DNA of 64,000 nucleotides from Candidatus Hydrogenedentota bacterium (GTDB lineage: Bacteria > Hydrogenedentota > Hydrogenedentia > Hydrogenedentales > CAITNO01), in contig JAGPFE010000003.1 of the NCBI GenBank assembly GCA_018056705.1, forward strand, positions 1-64,000. Reading direction: 5' to 3'. The notes under the pieces are model-generated. The model did not search any database and was not told where the DNA came from. It worked only from the letters and a program-made list of their open reading frames with translations. Below, piece by piece: positions 56,516-64,000 of the stretch; position 1 is the stretch's first letter; each line of letters opens with the position of its first letter. The translations under genes were made by a program, and so were the position numbers.

Positions 56516-58643
56516 CCGTTTCTGGCTTCAGGGTGCCTGGCGGGAACCAGTACAGGAAACCGTCTTCGGCCCCGATCAGTAACTCATCCACGCCGTCTCC
56601 GTCCAGGTCGCCCACGGCGGGGCAGGTGGAGTGGCCCGACAGGACAAGGTCCGACATCGGCCCCTCGTCCCGGAAGACCTGCCGCCCGTCTTCGCCCGTG
56701 CCACGCCACAGGTTCACGTTGACCCCGTTCATGATCAGGTCCAGCCGGCCATCCCGGTCCCAGTCGGTCATGACCAGCGTGCGCCGGCCCGATCGCCCGG
56801 CCCAGCCCCCGTTGGCGCGCAGGAGGGATTGTTCAGAGGCCGGTGGCGAGAGGAACGGAACCGGGTTTTCCGGAAGGTAGACGGTCCGGGCGTCCCGGAC
56901 CACCGCCCGGTCCCGTCCGCGATCGCTGCAGAGAAACAGGGGATCTCCCGATGGGGAACGCTGCTGGAGGTCGTTAACACCGTCTCCGTTGATGTCGATG
57001 GAAAGGGGCCTGCCACCTCCATCCCGGACCCCCATGGTTTCCGGATCGGCCACGTGAAAGATCCGCCGGCCGGGTGCGAGGGCGTAGCGCTGTTCCGGTC
57101 CCAGGCGCTCGTACCACGCGAGAAATCCCTCGTGATCCACGGCCACGAGGTCCATCAATCCGTCCTTGTTCAGGTCGATCACGGCCAGCTTGGTGCGCCA
57201 TTCCACGACGAGGTCCCCTGGTTCCGGGTGCCACCAGTTCCAATGGGGACGGGGCGGTTCATCCGGCCAGGCGACATGGACCGGCTCGGCAGGGGCCAGT
57301 TCGGGATGCTGCCGCGTGCCCATGTTGCGGAACCACACGATTTTGCCCACGATAGTATTGCAGAGAATATCCGGCAGGCCGTCTCCATCCCAGTCAGCCA
57401 CGGTGGGGATGGTGTATCCCCACTTCGCCTCGGCCGGACCCTGGATCGAGAGGTTGGGACCCGCCTGGAACCGGATGACCGTGCCGCCCGCGGTCAGCCG
57501 GACCGGCGTTTCCCATCGGGGTGGATTGCCACCGAGATTTTCGATCCACTCCAGGAAGCCCGCGGTGTTGCCGCTGACCAGGTCCATGTCCCCGTCACCG
57601 TCCCAGTCCACGATGTCGGGGGTGGCGAGGGCGCCGCACTTGACCTTGTCCGCGCGTTGCCGGAAGAAAACGGGTGGTTTCAGTCGCGGGAGTGTGCCCG
57701 CGTCATGGCCGGCGTTTTCCACGAGAACCACCCGCCCATCCTCCTGGCCGATGACGAGATCCGTGTCTCCGTCGCGGTCCCAGTCCACGGCTACTACCTG
57801 GAGCATCTCCAGTTCCAGGCGTAGGGGCTGCCCGTCCACCTCCACCGGTCGCCCCGGGGCGAATACCGGTGCCGCGGGATCAGGGCCGATATTCTCGAAC
57901 CATGTCAGGAAATCCAGGAAGGAACCGCACAGGAGATCCAGGTCTCCGTCCCGGTCCCAGTCGACCATGTTCGGGGAGGGGGTTCCGTAGACATCCACGG
58001 GTCCCTTGGAGGTCTGGAACTGTTGAAACGGCGCGTACCAGGGCTTCTCGTTGGTACCTTCATTTCGCGCCCACCCCACGTAGCCGTGGAGTGGCCCACC
58101 CGTCCATCGGCCTGACGGGTCATACGCATCATCCCATCCATATTCCCTCCAGTCGCTGTAGCCGATGATCACGTCAGTCCGGCCGTCGCCGTCCACGTCG
58201 GCGAAGCGGTACTGGCAGTCCCGGTCGTAATGTTTGGGAGGCGGTACGGGAATCGGCTCGGGTCGCGCGAAGCCGTTTTGCTGAAAATCCCGGTAAGCGA
58301 TCCCCGGTTCGCAGACAATGACATGGTTTGCCACGTACGACACGGTCACGTTTCGCCGTTGCCGTCGATCGATGATCCGGGCGGGACGCAGTATGCCCGA
58401 GCCGTCGTTTTCGAACCACGCCAGGCCCGGCGAGGGCATGCCCGCGCTCGATACCAGCAGGTCCAGGTCTCCGTCGCCGTCGTAATCCATGGGAAGGGGC
58501 ACGGCCCACAGTCCCCATCCGGCATCGCATACAAGGTCATTCCGATTGTAGGCCAGTTTCCGGTGTTCGCCGAAATCGTCTTCCGCCACGGCGACCCATG
58601 CCGCGAGGGCCGCCGTGGCCAGCAGGATATTCCACCGCATCAT
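56505..58643 (-). CDS. Exported FG-GAP/VCBS repeat beta-propeller protein
   Basis: This 712-residue protein has a signal peptide (RWNILLATAALAAWVAVAE). About ten calcium-binding FG-GAP-like repeats are spread over its length, for example DYDGDGDLDLLVSS, DVDGDGRTDVIIG, DWDRDGDLDLLCGS, DWDGDGDMDLVSGN, DLNKDGLMDLVAV and DLDGDGVDELLIGA. They would fold into one or two propellers. Such proteins are often substrate- or partner-binding and lack enzyme activity. No anchor is visible at the C-terminus, so it is likely secreted or periplasmic. Start MM at 58643 is chosen because the preceding basic residues lack a good RBS. It is convergent with gltD, overlapping by 11 bp. Confidence 0.8.
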   Translation of the reverse strand: MMRWNILLATAALAAWVAVAEDDFGEHRKLAYNRNDLVCDAGWGLWAVPLPMDYDGDGDLDLLVSSAGMPSPGLAWFENDGSGILRPARIIDRRQRRNVTVSYVANHVIVCEPGIAYRDFQQNGFARPEPIPVPPPKHYDRDCQYRFADVDGDGRTDVIIGYSDWREYGWDDAYDPSGRWTGGPLHGYVGWARNEGTNEKPWYAPFQQFQTSKGPVDVYGTPSPNMVDWDRDGDLDLLCGSFLDFLTWFENIGPDPAAPVFAPGRPVEVDGQPLRLELEMLQVVAVDWDRDGDTDLVIGQEDGRVVLVENAGHDAGTLPRLKPPVFFRQRADKVKCGALATPDIVDWDGDGDMDLVSGNTAGFLEWIENLGGNPPRWETPVRLTAGGTVIRFQAGPNLSIQGPAEAKWGYTIPTVADWDGDGLPDILCNTIVGKIVWFRNMGTRQHPELAPAEPVHVAWPDEPPRPHWNWWHPEPGDLVVEWRTKLAVIDLNKDGLMDLVAVDHEGFLAWYERLGPEQRYALAPGRRIFHVADPETMGVRDGGGRPLSIDINGDGVNDLQQRSPSGDPLFLCSDRGRDRAVVRDARTVYLPENPVPFLSPPASEQSLLRANGGWAGRSGRRTLVMTDWDRDGRLDLIMNGVNVNLWRGTGEDGRQVFRDEGPMSDLVLSGHSTCPAVGDLDGDGVDELLIGAEDGFLYWFPPGTLKPETVKP

Positions 58644-58694
58644 TCGTTCCCGTTTTCGGACCTGTTTTTTGAACCGCGTGGCGCGATTTGCCAT

Positions 58695-59885
58695 TCAATT
58701 CTGAAATTTAAGGAGAGAGACGTCAAGACCAGCGAGAGACGCGAGAATGGCCAAGCCCGCTTCGTTGATATCGGCGTCCGAGTTACTCAAAACCACGATG
58801 CCTATTTTTTTATCGCGCAGGAACGCGATCAAACTGCGGTACCCCCCGGTTCCCCCATCATGAACAACGAGGGTGTCGCTGCCGTCTTCCAGTTGAGCCA
58901 GGTGCCAGGCCAACCCTACGCGGAGTCGATCATTGACCTCGAAGCGAGGTTGAAGGCTGGATGCGACAGCCGACTGGATCGGGTTTTCCCCGATGCCCAT
59001 GTTCGCGGCCAGGAATTTCAACATGTCGTTCATGCTGGTTCGGATTCCTCCCGCGCCGGCAAAAACGCCCAGGTCCCAGTTTTCGACAGCCGTGGGCAAT
59101 CCCACAAAATCGAAATCCAGAAACAGGCTGTATCCCTGGGCCACGCGATTTTTCTGAGATTCAGAAAGCGTGATGCTCGTGTCCTTCATGCCCAGGGGAG
59201 TAGTGACATAGTGGATCAACGCGTTCTCATACCCGTTTCCGCTTATTCGTCCGAGTAAGTGTCCCAGCAACCCCATCCCCAGGTTGGAGTACTCATACCT
59301 GGTGCCAGGCTTGCCGCTGAGCGTACAGCGGGCCAGAAAGTCATACAGGTTTTGTTCGGTATAGTGGGCGTAAGGATTTGCTGGATTGTATCCGGTTGTT
59401 TTTTCCAGGTCATCAGGAAGCCGCGGCAGGCCGGAAGTATGGGTGGCAAGATCGGCAAACGTGATTTTCCGGTCTTCGAATGCGGGCAGGGTACATCCGG
59501 AAGGCATGCCCCTATCCGCGGCGTCATCCAGTTTCACAAGGCCCTCCTCCACCAGTCGCGCCAGAAGGATCCCCGTAAAAGTTTTCGAGATGGATCCGAT
59601 TTCAAAGATCGTGTCTCCGTTCGGTTTTTTTCCGAACGGGTACCTGGTCTTGCCATAACTTATCGTATAATATTCATTATCTTTGATTATGCCCACAACG
59701 ATTCCTATGGACCGATGTCGGCAGATCAACGGTTGAATGGCCTTATCCACGGGACGCTGGATTTCTGGAGGCGCCTGCCAGCGCTTCGTGGAGCAACATC
59801 CAATTTCCACTACCGCCGTAATCCCCAGGAGCACGACCAGTACCCGTGGGAACGCGGTCCTAAAAAGATTTTTTCGCGCAAGCAT
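58695..59885 (-). CDS. Serine beta-lactamase/class C-like hydrolase, probable lipoprotein
   Basis: This 396-residue protein has the SxxK nucleophile in GSISKTFTG (about residue 98), YSN in YEYSNLGMG near 198, and HDGGTGGYRS as the third motif near 345. All fit the AmpC/EstB/penicillin-binding serine hydrolase family. The N-terminus is basic, then hydrophobic, and has EIGCCS near residue 30, a loose lipobox. Activity may be esterase, D-aminopeptidase or beta-lactamase; it cannot be told from sequence. The DNA seems less GC-rich than its neighbours and has AT-rich codons, so it may be a later acquisition. It lies 51 bp upstream of the FG-GAP gene on the same strand. Confidence 0.85.
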   Translation of the reverse strand: MLARKNLFRTAFPRVLVVLLGITAVVEIGCCSTKRWQAPPEIQRPVDKAIQPLICRHRSIGIVVGIIKDNEYYTISYGKTRYPFGKKPNGDTIFEIGSISKTFTGILLARLVEEGLVKLDDAADRGMPSGCTLPAFEDRKITFADLATHTSGLPRLPDDLEKTTGYNPANPYAHYTEQNLYDFLARCTLSGKPGTRYEYSNLGMGLLGHLLGRISGNGYENALIHYVTTPLGMKDTSITLSESQKNRVAQGYSLFLDFDFVGLPTAVENWDLGVFAGAGGIRTSMNDMLKFLAANMGIGENPIQSAVASSLQPRFEVNDRLRVGLAWHLAQLEDGSDTLVVHDGGTGGYRSLIAFLRDKKIGIVVLSNSDADINEAGLAILASLAGLDVSLLKFQN

Positions 59886-59968
59886 GGGGACTTTCCTTTT
59901 CCGAAGGTTTCATTATCGGAAAGACGCGTCAGGTCGAAAATCTATTCATGGGCGCCGATGGTCCGTTT

Positions 59969-61378
59969 TCATGTTGGTGGCGTGGTTTCGCTGAACAGGT
60001 TGATACGCTCCCATTTTCCGCCGTGGAATCGCAGGATGATCGACACGCTGAGGGTCATGATGAAGATGGTGGCCCCGATCCACGCGCCAAAGGTTTCCAG
60101 GCCCAGCCCGATGGATAACCCCGCGGAGAGGGGCAGCCCGAACCCATAAGCCAGCAGGGCGGTGGCCCACATGATCCACCGGGTGTCGCCCGCGCCCCGC
60201 AAGGCCCCGCTCAGGGTGATGTTGATGGCGTCGAAAGCCTGGAAAAAGGCGGCCAGGATCAGCAGGCGATGGGCCAGGTGAACGACCTCGGGATTGTCCG
60301 GACGGAAAAGGGTTCGGGTCAGCGCACCTCCCGCGGCGGCAATCAGGATGCCCGCGGTGACCATGTAAGCCACGGACAGGCACACCGCGGTCCAGGCCCT
60401 GGAACGCGCCCGACGACGATCCCCCCGGCCGATCCACTGTCCCACGATGGCCGCGATGCCCTGGTGGATGCCGATCACCGGCATGAACGTGATGGAATTG
60501 AAACTCAGGGCGATGGTGTTGGCCGCCATCTGTACCGGACCGAACCGGCCGATGATGTAGGAAATCCAGATCCACCAGTTGGCCACGTCCAGGAACATCG
60601 CGAGGGCCGCGGGCGCGCCTACCCGGACCAATTCCCGGCACATCGGCAGGCTGGGCCGCCACCCCCGGAGGGTACCGTATACCGCCCGGTTGGACCGTGA
60701 CAGAAATACCGCCATCAGGAGCAGGGCCTGGGTGCCCATGGCCATTACCGTTGCCGTGGCTGCCCCGGACACGCCCATGGCCGGAAAACCGTATTTTCCG
60801 AAAATCAGCAGGTAATTCAGGACCAGGTTGACCGCGTTGCCGAGCAGGGCGGCGTACATGGTGACCGCCGGACGCCCGATACCCTGGAAAAAGCCGGACA
60901 GGGCTGCCACCAGGCTGACGAAATAATAGCCGGCCAGTCGCACGCGGAAATAGGCTTTTTCCAGCGCGGCGACTTCGGGCGCGTGGCCCATGCTGTCAAA
61001 CAGGGGCGAAGTCAGGGGATACAGCAGCAGGGCCAGTACCACGGCCGCCAGGGACAGGTGGATGCCCTGCCAGGTGTAGCGGGCGCAATCCGGGCGATTT
61101 CCCTGTCCGTACCGTTGCGCCACGAAGGCCGTGGTCATGCTGGTAAAGCCCATGGCCAGCGTGCTCAGCGTGTAGGCGGCGATATCCGCCGATCCCACCG
61201 CCGCCAGGGCGTCTTCGGAGCGCAACCACCCGATCATGACGCGGTCCATGAAGCCCATCACGGTGTAGGACAGCATGCCCAGCACGATGGGTCCGGACAC
61301 CCGGAGAATCTCCCGGATCCCCGTTCCCGGCGGTTCGGGTGGCGAAGCGGTGACCATGGTATCTGACGGTTGGGCCAA
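59969..61378 (-). CDS. MATE-family multidrug/metabolite efflux transporter
   Basis: This 469-residue protein has 12 predicted membrane helices. Family motifs include ILRVSGPIVLGMLSYTVMGFMDRVMIGWL, FVAQRYGQGN and the mirrored IVGQWIGRGDRRRA in the second half. It exports organic compounds using Na+ or H+. The start appears to be TTG 61378, preceded by GGGAGG at good spacing. ATG 61357 lacks any binding site and would remove seven residues. The substrate is unknown. It stands alone, divergent from the sulfotransferase-like gene. Confidence 0.92.
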   Translation of the reverse strand: MAQPSDTMVTASPPEPPGTGIREILRVSGPIVLGMLSYTVMGFMDRVMIGWLRSEDALAAVGSADIAAYTLSTLAMGFTSMTTAFVAQRYGQGNRPDCARYTWQGIHLSLAAVVLALLLYPLTSPLFDSMGHAPEVAALEKAYFRVRLAGYYFVSLVAALSGFFQGIGRPAVTMYAALLGNAVNLVLNYLLIFGKYGFPAMGVSGAATATVMAMGTQALLLMAVFLSRSNRAVYGTLRGWRPSLPMCRELVRVGAPAALAMFLDVANWWIWISYIIGRFGPVQMAANTIALSFNSITFMPVIGIHQGIAAIVGQWIGRGDRRRARSRAWTAVCLSVAYMVTAGILIAAAGGALTRTLFRPDNPEVVHLAHRLLILAAFFQAFDAINITLSGALRGAGDTRWIMWATALLAYGFGLPLSAGLSIGLGLETFGAWIGATIFIMTLSVSIILRFHGGKWERINLFSETTPPT

Positions 61379-61525
61379 GGGACCTCCCTGATCCGGATGG
61401 CGCGCGGAACAAGCGATCGTCTTCCCGTGTTATGGGATATCGCGGGGAGCGCGTCATCCGTGTCGTGTCTTTGCAATAATTCCTGATTGGAGATGAGCGT
61501 CGCTGAAAACTATACTATACCCGGC

Positions 61526-62338
61526 ATGAGTGATTCGGTGGATCGATATATTCCCCTTGTGGGAGATCGGGTCCCAGGGGTGAATCCGGGGTCGACCGAC
61601 GCGGTCGTTGTGGTGAGTGGCCTGCCTCGATCAGGGACATCGATGGTCATGGCCATGCTGGCGGCCGGTGGTTTTCCCGTGCTGACCGATGGCGCGCGCC
61701 CGGCGGACCGGCATAATCCAGGGGGATATTACGAGTACGCGCCGGTGCGGGGAACCCGCCGGGATGTTTCGTGGGTGGAAGAAGCCGCGGGCCGGGCGGT
61801 AAAGGTGATCGCGTCGCTGTTGCCCTGGCTTCCCGTGGATCGGCGTTACCGGGTGCTGTTCGTGACGCGGAATCCGCTGGAGGTGGCGGTGTCGCAGCGT
61901 AGGATGCTGTCAGGGGGGGGCGGGGAAATCACGGAGGCGGATCGCCGATCGTCCCGGCTGCTGGCGAGTCACCTGCGGGAGGTGGTGGAGTGGTTACGGA
62001 TGGCGGGGCACATGGAGGTGTGCTGGCTGAGTCACCGCGCGCTGTTGCGGGATCCGGGGGTCCAGGCGGTTCGGATGGCGGATTTTCTGGGGGCGCGCCT
62101 GGACGTGGGGGCGATGGCAGGGGTATCCCGATGGGGGTGGTGGGGTTGCCGGTCGGGGCATATTAAAGAAATTTTTCCTGAAAGTTGCAATAAAGAATTA
62201 ATTCCTTATATAATACCCCCGACCGACCTCGCAGCATGGTCGGCGGGTACCGGGACCCGTGATGTCCCGGTACCTGCCGCCGAAACGCCCCGGCGAGTCC
62301 ATCGCGGGGGTCACTTCGAAAAGGCACGGTTGCCATGA
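61526..62338 (+). CDS. Sulfotransferase-like P-loop protein, C-terminus doubtful
   Basis: The N-terminal part has the PAPS-binding P-loop VVVSGLPRSGTSMVMAMLAAGG (about residues 29-50) and later VLFVTRNPLEVAVSQRRML, as in bacterial sulfotransferase-like proteins. The start is uncertain: ATG 61526 lies just after TATACT (61511-61516) and would be leaderless; ATG 61493 is in frame upstream. The last 60 codons run through AT-rich DNA that contains a strong promoter and a perfect hairpin for the next operon, and do not resemble the family. A frameshift in one of the G-runs at 62110-62160 may have removed the natural stop. The frame nevertheless ends in an ATGA overlap with sdhC. Confidence 0.55.
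   Translation: MSDSVDRYIPLVGDRVPGVNPGSTDAVVVVSGLPRSGTSMVMAMLAAGGFPVLTDGARPADRHNPGGYYEYAPVRGTRRDVSWVEEAAGRAVKVIASLLPWLPVDRRYRVLFVTRNPLEVAVSQRRMLSGGGGEITEADRRSSRLLASHLREVVEWLRMAGHMEVCWLSHRALLRDPGVQAVRMADFLGARLDVGAMAGVSRWGWWGCRSGHIKEIFPESCNKELIPYIIPPTDLAAWSAGTGTRDVPVPAAETPRRVHRGGHFEKARLP
62185..62214 (+). promoter_or_regulatory. Sigma70-type promoter of the sdh operon
   Basis: TTGCAA (62185-62190) and a perfect TATAAT (62209-62214), 18-bp spacing, inside the 3' part of the sulfotransferase frame and 120 bp before sdhC. Confidence 0.7.
62246..62274 (+). promoter_or_regulatory. Perfect 11-bp hairpin in the sdh leader
   Basis: GGTACCGGGAC (62246-62256), loop CCGTGAT, GTCCCGGTACC (62264-62274), extended by partial CGGCG/CGCCG pairing. 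No T-run. The loop is the same as in the porin 2 leader hairpin. Confidence 0.65.
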
Positions 62339-63027
62339 GCGATCTGTTTTCCTGGAAACGCGTCCTGTCCACCACCCTCTTCCGCGAACTGGCCGCGGCC
62401 ATTTCCGGGCTGGTCCTGGTGCTGTTCATCTTCGGCCACCTGGCGGGGAACTTTTTGATCTTCCTCGGTCCGGACACCTTCAACGGTTATGCCGAACACC
62501 TGCAATCCCTCGGGCCCCTGCTGTGGCTGGCCCGGGTGATCATTCTGGCCTCGGCGGTGACCCATATCGGCGCCACCATCTCGCTCAAGTTGCGCAATCG
62601 CGCCGCGCGGGGCGTGGCCTACAACGTGACCCGGCGGAACGCGGACCGGCCCCTCGGCACGCCGACCATGATCTACACGGGAATTATCATCGCCTGTTTC
62701 GTGGTGTTGCACATCAATGACTTCACCCTGGCCGACAAGACGGGGCCCCGCTCGATCATCCATGGAGAAAGCCTGGGCTTGTATGGCGTGGTGCTGAACG
62801 GTTTTTCGAACCCGGTCCGGTCGATCGCGTACATCGTGGCCGTGTGGGCCGTGGGGCTGCATTTCAGCCACCTGTTTTCGAGCCTGTGGGTGACGCTGGG
62901 GGTGCTTTCCGACCGGGCCACCCGGGTCATGAACCGCGTGGCCCTGGCCGTGGGCGTGCTGGTGGCCCTGGGGTTCACGACCATTCCTGTTTTCGCGTTA
63001 ATCAAAATACGCCTGCTCGGCGGCTGA
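62335..63027 (+). CDS. sdhC: Succinate dehydrogenase/fumarate reductase cytochrome b subunit
   Basis: This 230-residue integral membrane protein has five hydrophobic helices (about 15-45, 65-85, 115-135, 160-185, 200-225). Histidines GHLAGN, VTHIG, LHIND and LHFSHLF are placed for binding two b haems. [24 protein letters not shown] is typical of the single-subunit cytochrome b558 family (type B). It anchors the dehydrogenase and exchanges electrons with quinone. The ATG overlaps the preceding stop (ATGA). sdhA follows after 34 bp. Confidence 0.93.
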   Translation: MSDLFSWKRVLSTTLFRELAAAISGLVLVLFIFGHLAGNFLIFLGPDTFNGYAEHLQSLGPLLWLARVIILASAVTHIGATISLKLRNRAARGVAYNVTRRNADRPLGTPTMIYTGIIIACFVVLHINDFTLADKTGPRSIIHGESLGLYGVVLNGFSNPVRSIAYIVAVWAVGLHFSHLFSSLWVTLGVLSDRATRVMNRVALAVGVLVALGFTTIPVFALIKIRLLGG

Positions 63028-63061
63028 CGACCGACCGCCGACGGCGCCCGGAGAATGTTCC

Positions 63062-64000
63062 ATGCTGGATGCCAGAGTACCGAAAGGGCCCTTACCGGAG
63101 AAATGGACCCGTTGCCAGTTTGACATGAAACTGGTCAATCCCTCCAACCGGCGGAAATACACCGTGATCGTGGTGGGCACGGGGCTGGCGGGATCGTCGG
63201 CTTCGGCCACCCTGGCCGAGTTGGGGTACAACGTCAAGACCTTCTGCCTGAACGACACGCCCCGCCGGGCGCACAGCATCGCGGCCCAGGGTGGGATCAA
63301 CGCCGCCAAGAATTACCAGAACGACGGCGACAGCGTGTATCGCCTGTTCTACGACACGATCAAGGGTGGCGATTACCGGTCCCGGGAAGCGAACGTGTAT
63401 CGCCTGGCGGAAATCAGCGTGAAGATCATCGATCATTGCGTGGCCCAGGGGGTGCCCTTCGCGCGGGAATACGGTGGCCTGCTGGACAACCGGTCGTTCG
63501 GTGGCGCGCAGGTGTCCCGGACGTTTTACGCCCGGGGGCAGACGGGCCAGCAGTTGCTGCTGGGCGCGTATGGCGCGCTCATGAAGGAAGTGAACGCCGG
63601 GCGGGTGAAGGTGTTTCCCCGCCGGGAGATGATGGACCTCATCGTGGCGAATGGCCGGGCGGTGGGGATCGTGGTCCGGAACCTGGTTACCGGCGCGCTG
63701 GAATCCCACCTGGCCGACGCGGTGGTGCTGGCCAGTGGCGGGTACGGCAACGTGTTTTTTCTGTCCACGAACGGCCGTTCCTGCAACGTGTCGGCGGCGT
63801 GGCGGTGCTACCAGCGAGGCGCGTTTTTTGCCAATCCCTGTTTCACCCAGATTCATCCGACCTGTATTCCCGTGCATGGCGAGTTGCAGTCCAAGTTGAC
63901 CCTCATGAGCGAGAGCCTGCGGAACGACGGACGGATCTGGGTTTCCCGCAAGCCGGGCGACACCCGTCATCCCAATGACATTCCCGAAGCGGAACGCTAC
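63062..64000 (+). CDS. sdhA: Succinate dehydrogenase/fumarate reductase flavoprotein, partial
   Basis: The first 313 residues of the flavoprotein are present; the rest lies beyond the window. Start ATG 63062 has GGAGAA at 63050-63055. [24 protein letters not shown] is the FAD dinucleotide fold. [18 protein letters not shown] carries the His that binds FAD covalently. [29 protein letters not shown] and the [10 protein letters not shown] region match the substrate site of type B enzymes, of which the window covers about half the usual 640 residues. The sdhCA order suggests sdhB follows. Confidence 0.95.
   Translation, partial: MLDARVPKGPLPEKWTRCQFDMKLVNPSNRRKYTVIVVGTGLAGSSASATLAELGYNVKTFCLNDTPRRAHSIAAQGGINAAKNYQNDGDSVYRLFYDTIKGGDYRSREANVYRLAEISVKIIDHCVAQGVPFAREYGGLLDNRSFGGAQVSRTFYARGQTGQQLLLGAYGALMKEVNAGRVKVFPRREMMDLIVANGRAVGIVVRNLVTGALESHLADAVVLASGGYGNVFFLSTNGRSCNVSAAWRCYQRGAFFANPCFTQIHPTCIPVHGELQSKLTLMSESLRNDGRIWVSRKPGDTRHPNDIPEAERY

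Overview
The window is a 64 kb piece of a GC-rich, dense chromosome from a Gram-negative (two-membrane) bacterium. Evidence for an outer membrane is a tandem pair of porins ending in Phe, and lysA points to meso-DAP/lysine synthesis. Many secreted carbohydrate-active proteins, FG-GAP and thrombospondin-type-3 repeats, DUF6259 and GH99-like enzymes, and C-terminal membrane-anchor tails suggest an uncultured heterotroph of the PVC/Hydrogenedentota/Sumerlaeota kind. The phylum is inference; no rRNA or tRNA gene was seen.

Layout. 1-1065: degenerate GAAATGACA-type repeats around a palindromic element. 1066-12440: a sugar-scavenging block with a secreted sialidase-like BNR protein, galactokinase, a Tat-exported GH116-like enzyme broken by an in-frame TAG, and two large surface-anchored glycosidase-like proteins sharing the same C-terminal modules. 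12500-15498: hemA and a hemC-hemD fusion. 15517-21177: lysA, rarA, a TlpA-like thioredoxin, a degenerate HD-GYP protein and an FprA-type ferredoxin reductase. 21308-30567: secreted beta-helix protein, GH-A-like enzyme, trpB2, a small exported protein, a DUF6259 protein and an EF-hand protein. 30675-36920: cimA, an ApgM-like phosphatase/mutase (proposed homoserine kinase family), a small membrane protein, an alkaline-phosphatase-fold hydrolase and a quinone oxidoreductase. 37347-40597: two paralogous AlgE-like porins, one with a sigma70-type promoter and one with an excellent sigma54 promoter. 40788-42961: WecA/MraY-type transferase coupled to a membrane protein with an ILEI/FAM3-like domain. 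42962-43970: second repeat cluster. 43971-50160: leuS and metH. 50440-56515: gltB-gltD. 56505-61378: FG-GAP repeat protein, serine beta-lactamase-like lipoprotein, MATE transporter. 61526-64000: a sulfotransferase-like gene and the start of an sdhCA operon, with sdhA cut by the window end.

Taken together, exported glycosidases and porins would harvest and import oligosaccharides, galactokinase would feed galactose into central metabolism, and the remaining genes are mostly housekeeping biosynthesis (haem, lysine, isoleucine, methionine, glutamate) and respiration. No phage, transposase, CRISPR array or classical defence system was found. The most unusual signals are regulatory and structural: the sigma54/palindrome arrangement at the second porin, the amber codon in the GH116-like gene, the 78-bp identical segment in two surface enzymes, the palindromic repeat clusters and the ILEI-like domain gene.
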